A stretch of 64,000 nucleotides of DNA from Kalymmatonema hyalinum WJT4-NPBG1 (GTDB lineage: Bacteria > Cyanobacteriota > Cyanobacteriia > Cyanobacteriales > Nostocaceae). The notes beneath the pieces were generated by a model that was not told the origin of the DNA, ran no database searches, and saw only the letters and a list, made by a program, of their open reading frames with translations. The stretch covers positions 16,546 to 80,545 of the forward strand of contig JAHHIB010000022.1 of assembly GCA_019359075.1 (NCBI GenBank), written 5' to 3'. Below, in pieces: positions 53,670-63,508 of the stretch (positions are counted from its first letter, which is position 1; each line of letters opens with the position of its first letter). The position numbers and the translations under genes are program-made.

Positions 53670-54182
53670 ATGTATAAATTCTTCAACAAGCGATTGACGG
53701 CTTTAGGACTTTTGATGGCTACTTCAGTTGGTGGATATACTCTTTTCCAAACACCAGTGAGTGCTAGCAACCTAGAAAAAAATATTCAAGAGCTAGCTTT
53801 AAGATATATCCCTACCGCTGAGGATCCCAGGACTATACCTTTAACAATTAACGACACACAAGCCAGTACACTTCTGTTAGCAAAATCTTCCCAAAATTAC
53901 GTCGGTCAATGGTCTAATGGTCGAGGAGAAACTCTATCAATTAATCCAAATACCATAAAGTTCGGTAACGATAAAAAGGTTAATTACAAAAATGTAACTA
54001 GAGCTACTGATGGAACTTACTTTGAAATTCAAATCACTAGTTCTGGAAAAATAAACTTTTTTCAAAGATTTCTTTCTTTGAAAATTGAGGGAAAACAGAT
54101 GACAATGACAGGCTACAACTCATACAGAGATATGAACTTGGCGCAAAACCAAGGCTTACAAGTAACCTGGTATCGTGATTAA
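53670..54182 (+). CDS. Small exported hypothetical protein
   Basis: A 170-aa protein with an N-terminal signal (LTALGLLMATSVGGYTLF..., cleavage near VSAS). A low-complexity linker is followed by a beta-rich C-terminal domain (VGQWSNGRGETLSINPNTIK...QVTWYRD). The start ATG follows AAGGATAAA. It lies 163 bp downstream of the other secreted-protein gene and may be co-expressed with it. The family was not recognised. Codon use is AT-rich. Confidence 0.72.
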   Translation: MYKFFNKRLTALGLLMATSVGGYTLFQTPVSASNLEKNIQELALRYIPTAEDPRTIPLTINDTQASTLLLAKSSQNYVGQWSNGRGETLSINPNTIKFGNDKKVNYKNVTRATDGTYFEIQITSSGKINFFQRFLSLKIEGKQMTMTGYNSYRDMNLAQNQGLQVTWYRD

Positions 54183-54562
54183 TCACTTCCTTTGCTGACA
54201 GTGTCAGACAAATTCCCCTTTATCTGCTTCGCGCTAACAATCGCGAAGTAGTACGCCCGTTGAAGAATTTCTGTTTAGCACGCGTATATACATACCTCTA
54301 TCAAATCTCTATAAAATTGGCTTTTGTAAGAAACTCCATGAGCAAAAGCTCACAAAGAAAAATAAAAATAGGCTTTCAATGAAACTTTATTATTTATTGG
54401 TAAATAAATTATCAATATATATGTTATGGTTTGTATAGGAATCAAAAAAAGCAAAAGCACAAAAAGACTTCAAGAAAAAATTGAAGCAAGTTCAATATAG
54501 TTTATTTGGTTTGGTCAATCCACTTCAATTCGCTACAGCTTTTAATAAAGGGATAAAGCCAG
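54183..54562. other. AT-rich gap, no gene seen
   Basis: Contains a CTGACAGTGTCAG palindrome at 54195 and TGAGCAAAAGCTCA at 54338. No coding support. Confidence 0.5.
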
Positions 54563-54853
54563 ATGAAGCAGGATAGTGACCTTTGTAACAACTTCAAGTT
54601 AATCAGAACTCGTCTGGTTATGAGATCGCAAGAGTTGGCTAACTTAGCTAGCTTATAATCAAGCACGTTATTTGCTCACTACCTTGGGACATTCGCAGGT
54701 TCACTCACAGTTAGAGGTTCTCAGCGGTTATGATACCAGCAAAACTGGGAACGTGGTAGCAACGATTTAGAGTGGATTGCTATTTTGGTTGGTTGTGTGG
54801 CAAAAACTCTACGTAAATTAAGAACTCCTGCCGCAACCATTCTAAAGATTTGA
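54563..54853 (+). pseudogene. Relic of XRE-type helix-turn-helix regulator
   Basis: The frame from ATG 54563 encodes NNFKLIRTRLVMRSQELANL and soon stops. In another frame about 190 bp downstream, WERGSNDLEWIAILVGCVAK continues the pattern of a lambda-repressor-like domain. Frameshifts and stops make this a decayed gene. Family assignment comes from the QELAxL and WERG motifs only. Confidence 0.5.
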
Positions 54854-55087
54854 GCTACGATTAGGGTTTTGTTGTAAAAACTGGCGATGCTCAGATAAAA
54901 GTTTTCAAAGTTTCGTTATCGATAGATATAGAGTTTCCCTACATGAACTTTATACTCTACCCTGTGAGAAGCAAGCTAGAGAAAATTTAAATCGAATAAA
55001 TAGGACTTACGCATTCTCATCTTTTTATCTGCGTTAGGAACGGCTTTGCGGTTCCATAAATTGAGCTTTTTGGCAATTTTGGCGTCA

Positions 55088-55157
55088 GTCGTATCGAAGT
55101 CAAACGAGAGTGGAAATATCTCTACCAGGCTTTGGATTCTTTTGGCAACCCTCAAGA
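55088..55157 (+). pseudogene. Scrap of IS6/IS240-family transposase
   Basis: The plus frame reads RIEVKREWKYLYQALDSFGN, close to the DDE-region pattern of IS6-family transposases (VxGxWxYLYRAxD). Only about 23 codons are recognisable. Confidence 0.45.
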
Positions 55158-55181
55158 TTGACCTCAAGATTGACATCAAAA

Positions 55182-55217
55182 TCAGACAGTGCGTTAAGCG
55201 CTTAACGCACTGTCTGA
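55182..55217. repeat. Perfect 36-bp palindrome
   Basis: The half TCAGACAGTGCGTTAAGC is followed immediately by its exact reverse complement. It is preceded by two tandem CTCAAGATTGAC units (55151-55174). No T-run follows on either strand. Confidence 0.95.
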
Positions 55218-55492
55218 AGAGCGATCGCACGCAGTACCCGCATAATTTTGAAAAGCGTAGCGTGCCCAAAGGGCATTGGCACGCAGTACCGGCGTTCGGG
55301 CGATCGCTGTTGACTGTAGAACCTAATAGTCGAAGCAATTGAGCCATTGGTTATTAGTCATTGTTCAGGAAAAACGACTAATGACTAATAATCAACACAA
55401 ACTTACCAACACTTGCATATGTTCTGGATTTTAACTGTTTTTGGGGGGGTTCGTTCGCCTCCGGTAGGCGCGATACGCCAACGCAAGCGTGA

Positions 55493-56458
<966 letters not shown>

Positions 56459-56468
56459 GCAATGGTTT

Positions 56469-56494
56469 AGGGTGGGTACAGCAGATCACCCTTT
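56469..56494 (+). terminator. Possible terminator after nifH
   Basis: AGGGTG/CACCCT stem with a 12-base loop followed by TTTG, 10 bp after the stop codon. Weak stem. Confidence 0.4.
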
Positions 56495-56997
56495 GATTCA
56501 TAGCTAAGAAACGGGTTGGTGGGTGGGGATTGGTGGTTGGTTATTGGTCATTGGGGATTGGGGATTAAGAAGATTCTTCCCCAGTCCCCTATTCCTAATG
56601 TCTATTCGGCGTCATTCGACTTCATTTTTACTCCGCCATGTCTGTACAGTTTGTTGCAACCCCTCGCGATCGCTGTTATAACGAGGACTCCAGCCAAGCT
56701 GATGCCGGATTGAGCCATTCTTAACTACGTTAGAAAATTTAAGTAATTTCTAGCATTTATATGTAAAATATGCTAAAATTGTACATCGGTGAGGCACATG
56801 GGAATATGTCCTGGTCGTTTTCTACCCAGCGTGAAGGCAAAGTTATCAATTGATAGTTGATATTGTTGGGAGACGGACTTTTTTTATCCGCCTTATATCC
56901 CCGGACTACGGCGTTGAGGATGGGGTATTACGGCGCTTTTGATAATTTTAAAAAATTAACTATCAAAACTTCATATCTCGTTTGCTACACTTATATA
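56495..56997. other. Gap between nifH and Yfr1
   Basis: Degenerate GGGGATTGGGGATT tandem repeats (56520-56570), the epimerase relic on the minus strand, and a 200-bp AT-rich stretch with an ATATCCCC...GGGGTAT stem (about 56898-56930). No intact gene. Confidence 0.5.
56612..56746 (-). pseudogene. C-terminal relic of NAD-dependent epimerase
   Basis: The minus frame reads NGSIRHQLGWSPRYNSDREG then LQQTVQTWRSKNEVE and stops, closely matching the C-terminal LGWxPRY...GLxxTxxW of NDP-sugar epimerases/dehydratases. The upstream part is absent. Confidence 0.6.
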
Positions 56998-57068
56998 AGC
57001 AAACATTAAGTTTGCTCCTCACACCACACCGTAGCTCTCTTGTTAGTCAATGGCAAGAGAGCTTTTTC
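56998..57068 (+). ncRNA. yfr1: Yfr1 small RNA
   Basis: Yfr1 is a short cyanobacterial regulatory RNA with two stem-loops flanking an unpaired, ultraconserved ACTCCTCACACCAC. Here the sequence is AGCAAAC-loop-GTTTGCT, then CCTCACACCACACC unpaired, then AGCTCTCTTG/CAAGAGAGCT followed by TTTTTCTT. The core GCTCCTCACACCAC differs from my remembered consensus at one base. A -10-like TACACT lies at 56986. It pairs with mRNAs such as porin messages in other cyanobacteria. Size, architecture and core motif all agree. Confidence 0.88.
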
Positions 57069-57089
57069 TTGGTTACTCATCAAGTTTGC

Positions 57090-57572
57090 TCATGCATTAA
57101 CTGACAAAAAAGGAATATTCTCAGCCAATGCATCATTAACGGTAATACCCTGTTTTTTTGCCCAAAACTGACTTAAAAAGTGAATTTGCCTCAAACCGAC
57201 GATTAAATTCAATCCTGGTATAAACAGCCACCAAAGCACCAACGGTTCTTTCATTCCTGCTTGGCGGTAGAGTTCGTTGACTGTTTTGTACAACTTGAAC
57301 TGAACTATGTAAATCCAAACGATACCCAGCAAGGAAAACCAGCCAAACCATCCTGGAACATCTGGATCGAATATCCGCAAGGCTTGGGGAACTGTTACGC
57401 CCAAGACAAACGGCGCTAGCGATCGCGTACCCGACCAACCATAGCCGTTATAGCGCCGTAATTCCTCTTGGATAATCCATTTATACCACCCGTAATACAG
57501 CATCAAAGTGATTACAGATAAAAGAATCACTCGCCACAGAGGACGAGGTTGACCGAATGGTTGACTGGACAT
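57090..57572 (-). CDS. DUF4234-like membrane protein
   Basis: A 160-aa protein with about four hydrophobic segments (about 12-32, 47-62, 68-90 and 110-130). The pattern TLMLYYGWYKWIIQEELRRY and LFIPGLNLIVGLRQI resembles the DUF4234 family. It is predicted to be inner-membrane with both ends cytoplasmic. Function unknown. It lies 79 bp downstream of hemJ on the same strand. Confidence 0.75.
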   Translation of the reverse strand: MSSQPFGQPRPLWRVILLSVITLMLYYGWYKWIIQEELRRYNGYGWSGTRSLAPFVLGVTVPQALRIFDPDVPGWFGWFSLLGIVWIYIVQFKLYKTVNELYRQAGMKEPLVLWWLFIPGLNLIVGLRQIHFLSQFWAKKQGITVNDALAENIPFLSVNA

Positions 57573-57650
57573 ACTTACGCCTGAGATGTCAAAGTATTGT
57601 TCTTAACATTTCTTAATGTATAACAACTTTGACAACCCAGGTAAGATGAT

Positions 57651-58238
57651 CTAACTACCTTGTTGCTGTGGAATCTGTGCCACTTGTTCGCTAACCTTTT
57701 CCTGATCTTTACGGCGTTTTCTGGCGTAAAGCTGAATAGTTGCCGCCATCGCTATAACCAATCCAACAATGCCCCAAGCCGTGATATCTGTGGGTAAATT
57801 ATTCTTGAACACAGCCAGCAACACAATGACTATCAACATCACAGTTGGTGCTTCATTTAACGCCCGTAACTGCTGACTATTCCATTTGCACTTGTCTTCT
57901 GCCAACTGCTTCATCAGACGCTTGCAGTAATGATGATAGCCAATTAAAAGGACAACAAATCCTAGTTTGACGTGCAGCCATCCTTCTTTAAGAACGTCTG
58001 GTTCCGTAGTCAATAAACCAATTGCCATTGCTACCGTCACCAGCATCCCTGGAGTTGTGATAATACTGTACAGACGCTTTTCCATTATTTGATACTGATT
58101 TTTCAGTATTGTGCGTGCTGGTTCTGGTTCTTGGTTAGCTTCAGCATGATAGATAAAAAGACGCACCAGATAGAACAAACCCGCAAACCAAACGACTATG
58201 CCAACAATGTGAAAAGCTTTAAACCAGGAATAAGCCAT
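57651..58238 (-). CDS. hemJ: Protoporphyrinogen IX oxidase HemJ
   Basis: A 195-aa four-helix membrane protein oxidising protoporphyrinogen IX to protoporphyrin IX in heme and chlorophyll synthesis. The family signature FKAFHIVGIVVWFAGLFYLV (His about 10) is at the N-terminus. Helix 2 and 3 carry YSIITTPGMLVTVAMAIGL and HVKLGFVVLLIGYHHYCKRL. HemJ replaces HemY in most cyanobacteria, and the length and histidines fit. The C-terminal tail is longer than needed and basic (RKRRKDQEK). Confidence 0.9.
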   Translation of the reverse strand: MAYSWFKAFHIVGIVVWFAGLFYLVRLFIYHAEANQEPEPARTILKNQYQIMEKRLYSIITTPGMLVTVAMAIGLLTTEPDVLKEGWLHVKLGFVVLLIGYHHYCKRLMKQLAEDKCKWNSQQLRALNEAPTVMLIVIVLLAVFKNNLPTDITAWGIVGLVIAMAATIQLYARKRRKDQEKVSEQVAQIPQQQGS

Positions 58239-58437
58239 GAATATTTTTCTCCATTAATGCATTTTCGCTGCAAGTTAAGTAACACAACAGCCCTATAGAA
58301 ATCCTATCTGATCCATGAAACTGAACTTGACTTATTTAATGAAGCGCAAAACAGATAGTGGACAAAATGCCCACCCTACAGATACAGGAATCTTAAGAAT
58401 CTATAAAGTAAATTTGAATTTTGAATTGGAATTGCTA

Positions 58438-59292
58438 TTATTTGCTGACATCTTTAACACGAACAAAAGGCAACAGGTCTTCAAGAATTGTTTCGTGGTA
58501 GTGTTCTTGGGGATAATGCCCAACGCTGTTAAGTTTAATTAAATCTCCTTGTGCTAAGGGATTTACAAAATCTTGCGCTATTTTTAGCGGTAGCCAAGGG
58601 TCGATCATTCCCCACAAAATTAAAATTTGTTGTTGCCATGTTTTAAAACCAGATTCGATTTCTGTCATTGCTGACGGCAACTGTAAATTACGGATAGTTG
58701 CTAGAAGGCTTCTTCCAGCAGCAGAACTTTTCAAGAAGGGTTTACGATAAATATCTAAATCCTTATCTGCAATGACGTAACGAGAGCCACCTTCTAGAGT
58801 CCGGTCAACGAGTAGGGGGTCTTGGGTAATCATTTCACCTGCCAAAGGTAATCCCATTTGTTGAATTTTCCAGGGTAACTTTGCTTGGCTGGAAATTGGT
58901 GTATTGAGTACGGCGATATTGGCAATTTGTTCTGGATGACGCAAGGCATATTGTAAACCCACTGAACCTAAAAAGCCTTGTACAACTAAGGAAAAACGTT
59001 CAAGTTCTATGGATTTTAGAAACTCTTCTAAAGCCGTAATAAAGGCATCAGGTGTGTAAGCGAAATCTCTTTTTTCTGGCTTAGAAGAAAAGCCAAACCC
59101 AATCCAATCAGGCGCTATTGCTCTTGTCCCTTGTGTTGCCAAAGCTGGCAAAATGTTGCGCCAACTGTAACTTTGTGATGGTAAGCCATGCAGCAGTAAT
59201 ACAGGGAGCAAATCAGTTCTACCAATGGGTAAAGATTCACGGTAAAACCATTCTAATGAGCCGACTTGAATTTTATTTTCTGTTATTGACAT
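58438..59292 (-). CDS. Alpha/beta-fold hydrolase-like protein
   Basis: A 284-aa alpha/beta-hydrolase with oxyanion-hole HGLPSQSYSWRN (about 35-46) and PDWIGFGFSSKP. The nucleophile elbow, normally GxSxGG, reads VVQGFLGSVGLQYA, with Gly where Ser/Asp/Cys should stand. The C-terminal His is plausible (SVGHYPQEHYHE). It resembles haloalkane-dehalogenase/epoxide-hydrolase-like proteins but may be catalytically altered or not a hydrolase. Confidence 0.82.
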   Translation of the reverse strand: MSITENKIQVGSLEWFYRESLPIGRTDLLPVLLLHGLPSQSYSWRNILPALATQGTRAIAPDWIGFGFSSKPEKRDFAYTPDAFITALEEFLKSIELERFSLVVQGFLGSVGLQYALRHPEQIANIAVLNTPISSQAKLPWKIQQMGLPLAGEMITQDPLLVDRTLEGGSRYVIADKDLDIYRKPFLKSSAAGRSLLATIRNLQLPSAMTEIESGFKTWQQQILILWGMIDPWLPLKIAQDFVNPLAQGDLIKLNSVGHYPQEHYHETILEDLLPFVRVKDVSK

Positions 59293-59318
59293 TTGAATGA
59301 AAAGGTTCGCGTAAAGAC

Positions 59319-59361
59319 GAGCCAGCGCTGCAGGAGGGTTTCCCTCCGCAGGCGACTGGCG
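59319..59361. repeat. GAGCCAG...CTGGCG repeat, best copy
   Basis: GAGCCAGCGCTGCAGGAGGG then TTTCCCTCCGCAGGCGACTG and GCG form a long stem. Lies in the 100-bp gap between the hydrolase and oxidase genes. Confidence 0.75.
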
Positions 59362-59396
59362 TTGCGAAGGCGCAAAGATAAAAAGGGAGTTTGTTA

Positions 59397-60530
59397 TTAA
59401 AAATCGTTATGAACAATCATCTCACGAATCGCGTCAGCTGTTGCAGGCGCTAGTAAAACGCCGTTGCGATAATGTCCGGTAGCAAGGAGGACGTTACTAT
59501 ATCCAGGCAATTTACCAATCACTGGTGCTGGGCGTCCTTCAGGGCGGGGACGTAACCCTGACCAAGTACGGATAGTCGTTGCTTTGGCTAAGTCTGGGCA
59601 AAAGGCGATCGCTTGTTGTCTAACAGACTCCAGCAGTTCTTTGTTGGGTGGTATTTCATCTTTATTGCTAGGAAATTCAACAGTTGCACCTATCCAGTAA
59701 TCCTTACCACCCACAGGGACAATATGGACATCATCACCAGTGATCACAGGTTGGAAGCCGGGTTTTCCTAAAGAATGCCCTAAGCACAGGTGCAAAGCTT
59801 GCCCAAGCACAGGGCGGATATCAATCATTTGCTGTAATTGTGCTGTAAGCAAAGATGAACCCAGCCCAGCCGCTACTACAAACCAATCGGCGGCAATTTT
59901 TCCCTGTGTTGTCTCAAGTTGGTAGCAAAAGTTTTCATCATCCCCTAGCTGTGAAGGGAGTTCCGTCCCTAGAACACTCACGCCAAATTTGAAAGTAACG
60001 CCATGATGCTGTGCAGCGTCAACTAAAGCTAATGTGAGTGCTGTGGGGTCAACTTGGCGATCGCACCTTGAGTAGACAGCGCCCACAATCTTATCGTTAT
60101 CGACCTGAGGACAAATTTGCTTAAGTTTCGCCTTATCCCAAATTTCTAGGGAAAAACCTTGAGATTGACGGATTTCTTGCAGCTTTTCCCATTGTAAGAT
60201 TCCGACATCTCCTTCTAAAGGAGACGTTGAGGGTTCAGGGAGTAACATGAGAATTCCCTGGCGGTTGAAGAGAATTTTACGACCTGTGATGGTTTCGAGT
60301 TCCGGGATAAGAGTTTCATAACGCTGGATGCTTGTTTGTCGCATCTGCCAAGCCTTACCCTTGGTTTTTTGGCTGATGATCCCCATCAAAACACCCAATG
60401 CTGCTCCTGTCGAGGCAAGGGCCGGTGGTTGTCGGTCAACAACTGTGATTTCTAGCCCTTTTACGTTGCTGAGTTCGTAAGCAATTGTTGCCCCAACCAC
60501 ACCGCAACCGATGATAACTACATGACTCAT
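59397..60530 (-). CDS. FAD-dependent oxidase, glycine/D-amino-acid oxidase family
   Basis: A 377-aa flavoprotein from ATG 60530; the track adds 23 residues. FAD loop HVVIIGCGVVGATIAYELS (about 3-21), and FAD-contact TWSGLRPRPEGRPAPVIG with ATGHYRNGVLLAPATA near the C-terminus. This pattern is that of ThiO/DadA-type enzymes; ThiO makes iminoacetate for thiamine in cyanobacteria. No thi genes are adjacent, so the pathway is not assured. Confidence 0.85.
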   Translation of the reverse strand: MSHVVIIGCGVVGATIAYELSNVKGLEITVVDRQPPALASTGAALGVLMGIISQKTKGKAWQMRQTSIQRYETLIPELETITGRKILFNRQGILMLLPEPSTSPLEGDVGILQWEKLQEIRQSQGFSLEIWDKAKLKQICPQVDNDKIVGAVYSRCDRQVDPTALTLALVDAAQHHGVTFKFGVSVLGTELPSQLGDDENFCYQLETTQGKIAADWFVVAAGLGSSLLTAQLQQMIDIRPVLGQALHLCLGHSLGKPGFQPVITGDDVHIVPVGGKDYWIGATVEFPSNKDEIPPNKELLESVRQQAIAFCPDLAKATTIRTWSGLRPRPEGRPAPVIGKLPGYSNVLLATGHYRNGVLLAPATADAIREMIVHNDF

Positions 60531-60646
60531 TCTTTCTTTTTGCCAAGAGAGAGAAGATTGGGAGGTGGACTGATGGGAAGCGCTTAAAGACAAATTCATC
60601 TTTTGATCTCCCTCATCTGGCTCATCTCCCTCATCTCCTCACCCTA

Positions 60647-61120
60647 TCACGCTTGACTTTCTTCTGACTGGCTGCTTGTTTTAGGAAGCAGTTGTAGGAA
60701 TCTGTCAATGTCTGCGAAAGCAGCTACAGAGTTATTCAAGGCACTATTCGTGTTACCCACATCAGCAGCTTGGTCGATTTTAATCAGGTGATCCAATAAA
60801 TCACGCACTAACTCACGCCCTGCTGCTTGGTCTTTAGGGAACAGATTGGATGTGATGTAGTTCATCGACAGCCTGGCTTCTGCCATAGGACCGTGTGTGA
60901 AATTTCTGACCTTGATCCACTGTCTGGTTTGGATCAGGTTTTCCAGTTCTTGTGAGCGATCGCGTACAGCCTGAATTTCAGGAGTATATTCCTGAATTTT
61001 CACCACTTGAGCTTGTGTGTACGTTGGAGGTGGTGTTGCGACGCTAGGACCGCCACAACTAATGAGAAATGTTGCCAACAATACCAGAATGAATGACAAA
61101 ATTGAGCGTTGACGCGGCAT
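60647..61120 (-). CDS. psbQ: Photosystem II protein PsbQ (lipoprotein)
   Basis: A 157-aa exported lipoprotein. A lipobox LISCGG ends the signal at Cys22. The mature part is a four-helix bundle with VKIQEYTPEIQAVRDRSQEL, NLIQTRQWIKVRNFTHGPM, LSMNYITSNLFPKDQAAGRE and VAAFADIDRFLQLLP. CyanoQ binds the lumenal face of PSII and stabilises the water-oxidising complex. Length and segments match. Confidence 0.93.
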   Translation of the reverse strand: MPRQRSILSFILVLLATFLISCGGPSVATPPPTYTQAQVVKIQEYTPEIQAVRDRSQELENLIQTRQWIKVRNFTHGPMAEARLSMNYITSNLFPKDQAAGRELVRDLLDHLIKIDQAADVGNTNSALNNSVAAFADIDRFLQLLPKTSSQSEESQA

Positions 61121-61549
61121 AAGCTGAACTTATTTACTTGCCAATTATCAGTGTCATTTTAGATCGCTAGGGTATTTTCTCGTGCTTGCTAGCGAGGGAT
61201 TTTGCTGAAAATCCTCTATCTTCACTTGATATTTTGCCTCGAACGGATATTTTCAGTATCTTTTCTAAAAATATTAAGTACAATTACTTAATATAGCCAT
61301 ACCAGTTTCAAAACCGCTGAATTAAGATTTTTGGACGAGTGGTTAACCGCATGAGTTTTGATAGGAAGGCAGGTGAGCGCAAAGAGCGCTCAATACTACG
61401 AAATCAGACAACCATCATAATTCATGCGATAGACCACTAGTTGCTAACTTAAAGAAGTCTTGATAAGCTGAAAGCCAAACACGTCAAGCCTTATAGCGGT
61501 TTTTCTGTCGTCACACAAAGTCAGCCGAAACAACATAGGAGCATTTTTC
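61121..61549. other. Gap upstream of psbQ and the 61550 gene
   Basis: AT-rich divergent promoter region; GAGCGCAAAGAGCGCTC hairpin at about 61375. No gene seen. Confidence 0.5.
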
Positions 61550-62005
61550 GTGAACGCATCTGAGATGGCAACAAACCTTGAATTCGCCAGCAAGATTGCT
61601 ACGGTAGTAAATTTATTCAAATTTGAGTTTCCAGATGCCAGATCGGATCTCAAACCTTGGAAAAATGACCCGCAAACCAGGGAGTTAGTCGATCCAGATT
61701 CTATAGACATAGGTTTTCACTTTCCTGGTATCAGTAAATCCTGGCAAAGCCGCAGTATACTAATTCAAATCCGTTTTTATCAAGACCCCTTAAACGGTTC
61801 ACGTCGTGCAATAGGTGTGGAAGCCGCTGGGTTCAACCATCTTGGTGAACAGTGGCGGCTTTCTACAGTGGAAAACTGGAATTTTGTTGGTGCATCTGAA
61901 CCTTCCCCACAGATAGGGGAAAAGCTTAAACAGTTTTGTCAGCAGACACTAGAAATTTTTAACTCTGATTCGGTAACTGTCACGGATGATAATTCTGAAT
62001 CATGA
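61550..62005 (+). CDS. Conserved-type unknown protein
   Basis: A 151-aa soluble protein with GTG start preceded by AGGAG at good spacing (an ATG lies five codons in). Pattern: helical N-terminus, then VDPDSIDIGFHFPGISKSWQ and ILIQIRFYQDP, GFNHLGEQWRLSTVENW, and a C-terminal helix. An acidic DNSES tail. I do not recognise a family; similar lone proteins occur in cyanobacteria. It ends 27 bp from the convergent DCC gene. Confidence 0.75.
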   Translation: MNASEMATNLEFASKIATVVNLFKFEFPDARSDLKPWKNDPQTRELVDPDSIDIGFHFPGISKSWQSRSILIQIRFYQDPLNGSRRAIGVEAAGFNHLGEQWRLSTVENWNFVGASEPSPQIGEKLKQFCQQTLEIFNSDSVTVTDDNSES

Positions 62006-62032
62006 AATATACAGGAATTTCCGAATTTTGAT

Positions 62033-62458
62033 TTATAGTGCATCGTTTTTAGCTGTGTTGCAGCTACCGTCAACACAATACACAGATTTATAGGTACTGG
62101 AACGCTTGCCAAAAATGGTGTAACGGTTATCGCGGATTTGTTCGTAAACCTGGTCGCCCATCCACTTTACCCCAGGTAAAGCGCGATATGCATCCACAAA
62201 TACACTCCCTAAAGGTAACAGCCGTCCAATTTCCTCAGCCGCCGCACTGCCTTGCCAGCGTCTTTCTGGTGCATCCGCATCAATGAGAATCATACCAAGC
62301 TCACAATCTTGCGGTGTAATTCCCCACCGTTTGATAGTTGCCTCATCTTGCATGGGGGCGTAGCGAAACAGTTGTCCTTGGTCAAGGTTCTCCAGCAATT
62401 GCACACTGGTGACACAGAGATTACAATTCCCGTCGTAGATAACAAAGTAACTCATCAA
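62033..62458 (-). CDS. DCC-family thiol-disulfide oxidoreductase
   Basis: A 141-aa protein of the DUF393/DCC family, opening FVIYDGNCNLCVTSVQLL: the DxxCxxC motif with both cysteines. FRYAPMQDE and RALPGVKWMGDQVYE follow at normal spacing. Predicted thioredoxin-like fold; physiological substrate unknown. Confidence 0.9.
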   Translation of the reverse strand: MMSYFVIYDGNCNLCVTSVQLLENLDQGQLFRYAPMQDEATIKRWGITPQDCELGMILIDADAPERRWQGSAAAEEIGRLLPLGSVFVDAYRALPGVKWMGDQVYEQIRDNRYTIFGKRSSTYKSVYCVDGSCNTAKNDAL

Positions 62459-62596
62459 AGTCGCAAATTATTTTGAACGCTTAGTGTGTTAATATTTTAA
62501 ACATTAAACATTTTGCTTTTAAAGACAACCATCTAGGGTATAAAAAAAGTCAGCAAAGGTTAAAGCTTAAAAGCAATCGTTTCTGGAGTGAGAGCG

Positions 62597-63508
62597 ATGC
62601 CAATAGAGGAAATCATAAATATTGATTTTACTCAGGAAGATGCCTGTTCACAAATTCTTCCGCGATCGCCCCTTGCGTCCAGTTACCATGCCAACTGGGA
62701 TGGTATCCGCTTGGATCATCATCAACAGCCAGCTTTTGAGACACCAGAACATACTCCTCAACAGCACGTCATCGGTGTAAGCCTGACAAAACAGTCTGTT
62801 AAAGCAGAACGGGTCTTGAATGGACACGTTCAGCATGAGTGTATCAAATACGGCGATGTTGCAGTCGTTCCAGCAAACAGCTACCACAAAAGCAGTTGGG
62901 AGTTAGAATCTGAATTTTTAGTCCTGAGTTTAGAAAAAACTTTATTTGCCCGTGCTGCCTACGATTCAGTCTATTTGCAACAGATGGAGATTATACCACA
63001 TTTTGCTGCCGCAGACCCGCTGATTCAGCAAATTGGACTGGCGCTACACTCAGAACTGGAATCAGATGGCAAAGGTAGCCGTGTCTACATCGAATCTCTC
63101 GCAACCACCCTCTGCATTCATTTACTAAAGCACTATTCTGCAGCTTCCGCTAAGATTGCCACACATTCCGATTCCGAAGGGCTTTCGCGTTTGAAGTTGC
63201 AGCAAACAATTGAGTATATCAATCAAAACTTAGAAAAAGATTTAGGCTTGGCTGAAATTGCCACTGCTGTGGGAATGAGTATGTATTATTTCTCACGCTT
63301 ATTTAAACAATCAACTGGTTTTTCGCCGCATCAATACGTGATGAATTGCAGAATAGAGAAAGCAAAAAGGTTGTTGGCTAAAACAGAAGAAGCAATAGAC
63401 CAAATCTGCGAGCAAGTAGGTTTTCAGAGTCAAAGCCACTTCACAAATGTCTTTCGTAAGCTCATAGGTACAACACCTAACGCTTATAGAAAACAGGTGA
63501 AAATTTAG
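62597..63508 (+). CDS. AraC-family transcriptional regulator
   Basis: A 303-aa regulator; ATG 62597 with GGAG 9 bases upstream is preferred to the GTG at 62588. The N-terminal half (about 1-180) is a cupin-like sensor with YHANWDGIRLDHHQQPAF and YGDVAVVPANSYHKSSW. The C-terminal half (about 205-303) has two helix-turn-helix units: LGLAEIATAVGMSMYYFSRL and IDQICEQVGFQSQSHFTNVF, then RKLIGTTPNAYRK. Its target is unknown; the blocks at 40903 and 52522 are candidate sites by form only. Confidence 0.92.
   Translation: MPIEEIINIDFTQEDACSQILPRSPLASSYHANWDGIRLDHHQQPAFETPEHTPQQHVIGVSLTKQSVKAERVLNGHVQHECIKYGDVAVVPANSYHKSSWELESEFLVLSLEKTLFARAAYDSVYLQQMEIIPHFAAADPLIQQIGLALHSELESDGKGSRVYIESLATTLCIHLLKHYSAASAKIATHSDSEGLSRLKLQQTIEYINQNLEKDLGLAEIATAVGMSMYYFSRLFKQSTGFSPHQYVMNCRIEKAKRLLAKTEEAIDQICEQVGFQSQSHFTNVFRKLIGTTPNAYRKQVKI

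Noticed and set aside
54976-55347. Two overlapping ORFs (123 and 98 aa) on opposite strands
   Set aside because: Both read through the 36-bp palindrome and repeat blocks, giving partly identical peptides in both directions.
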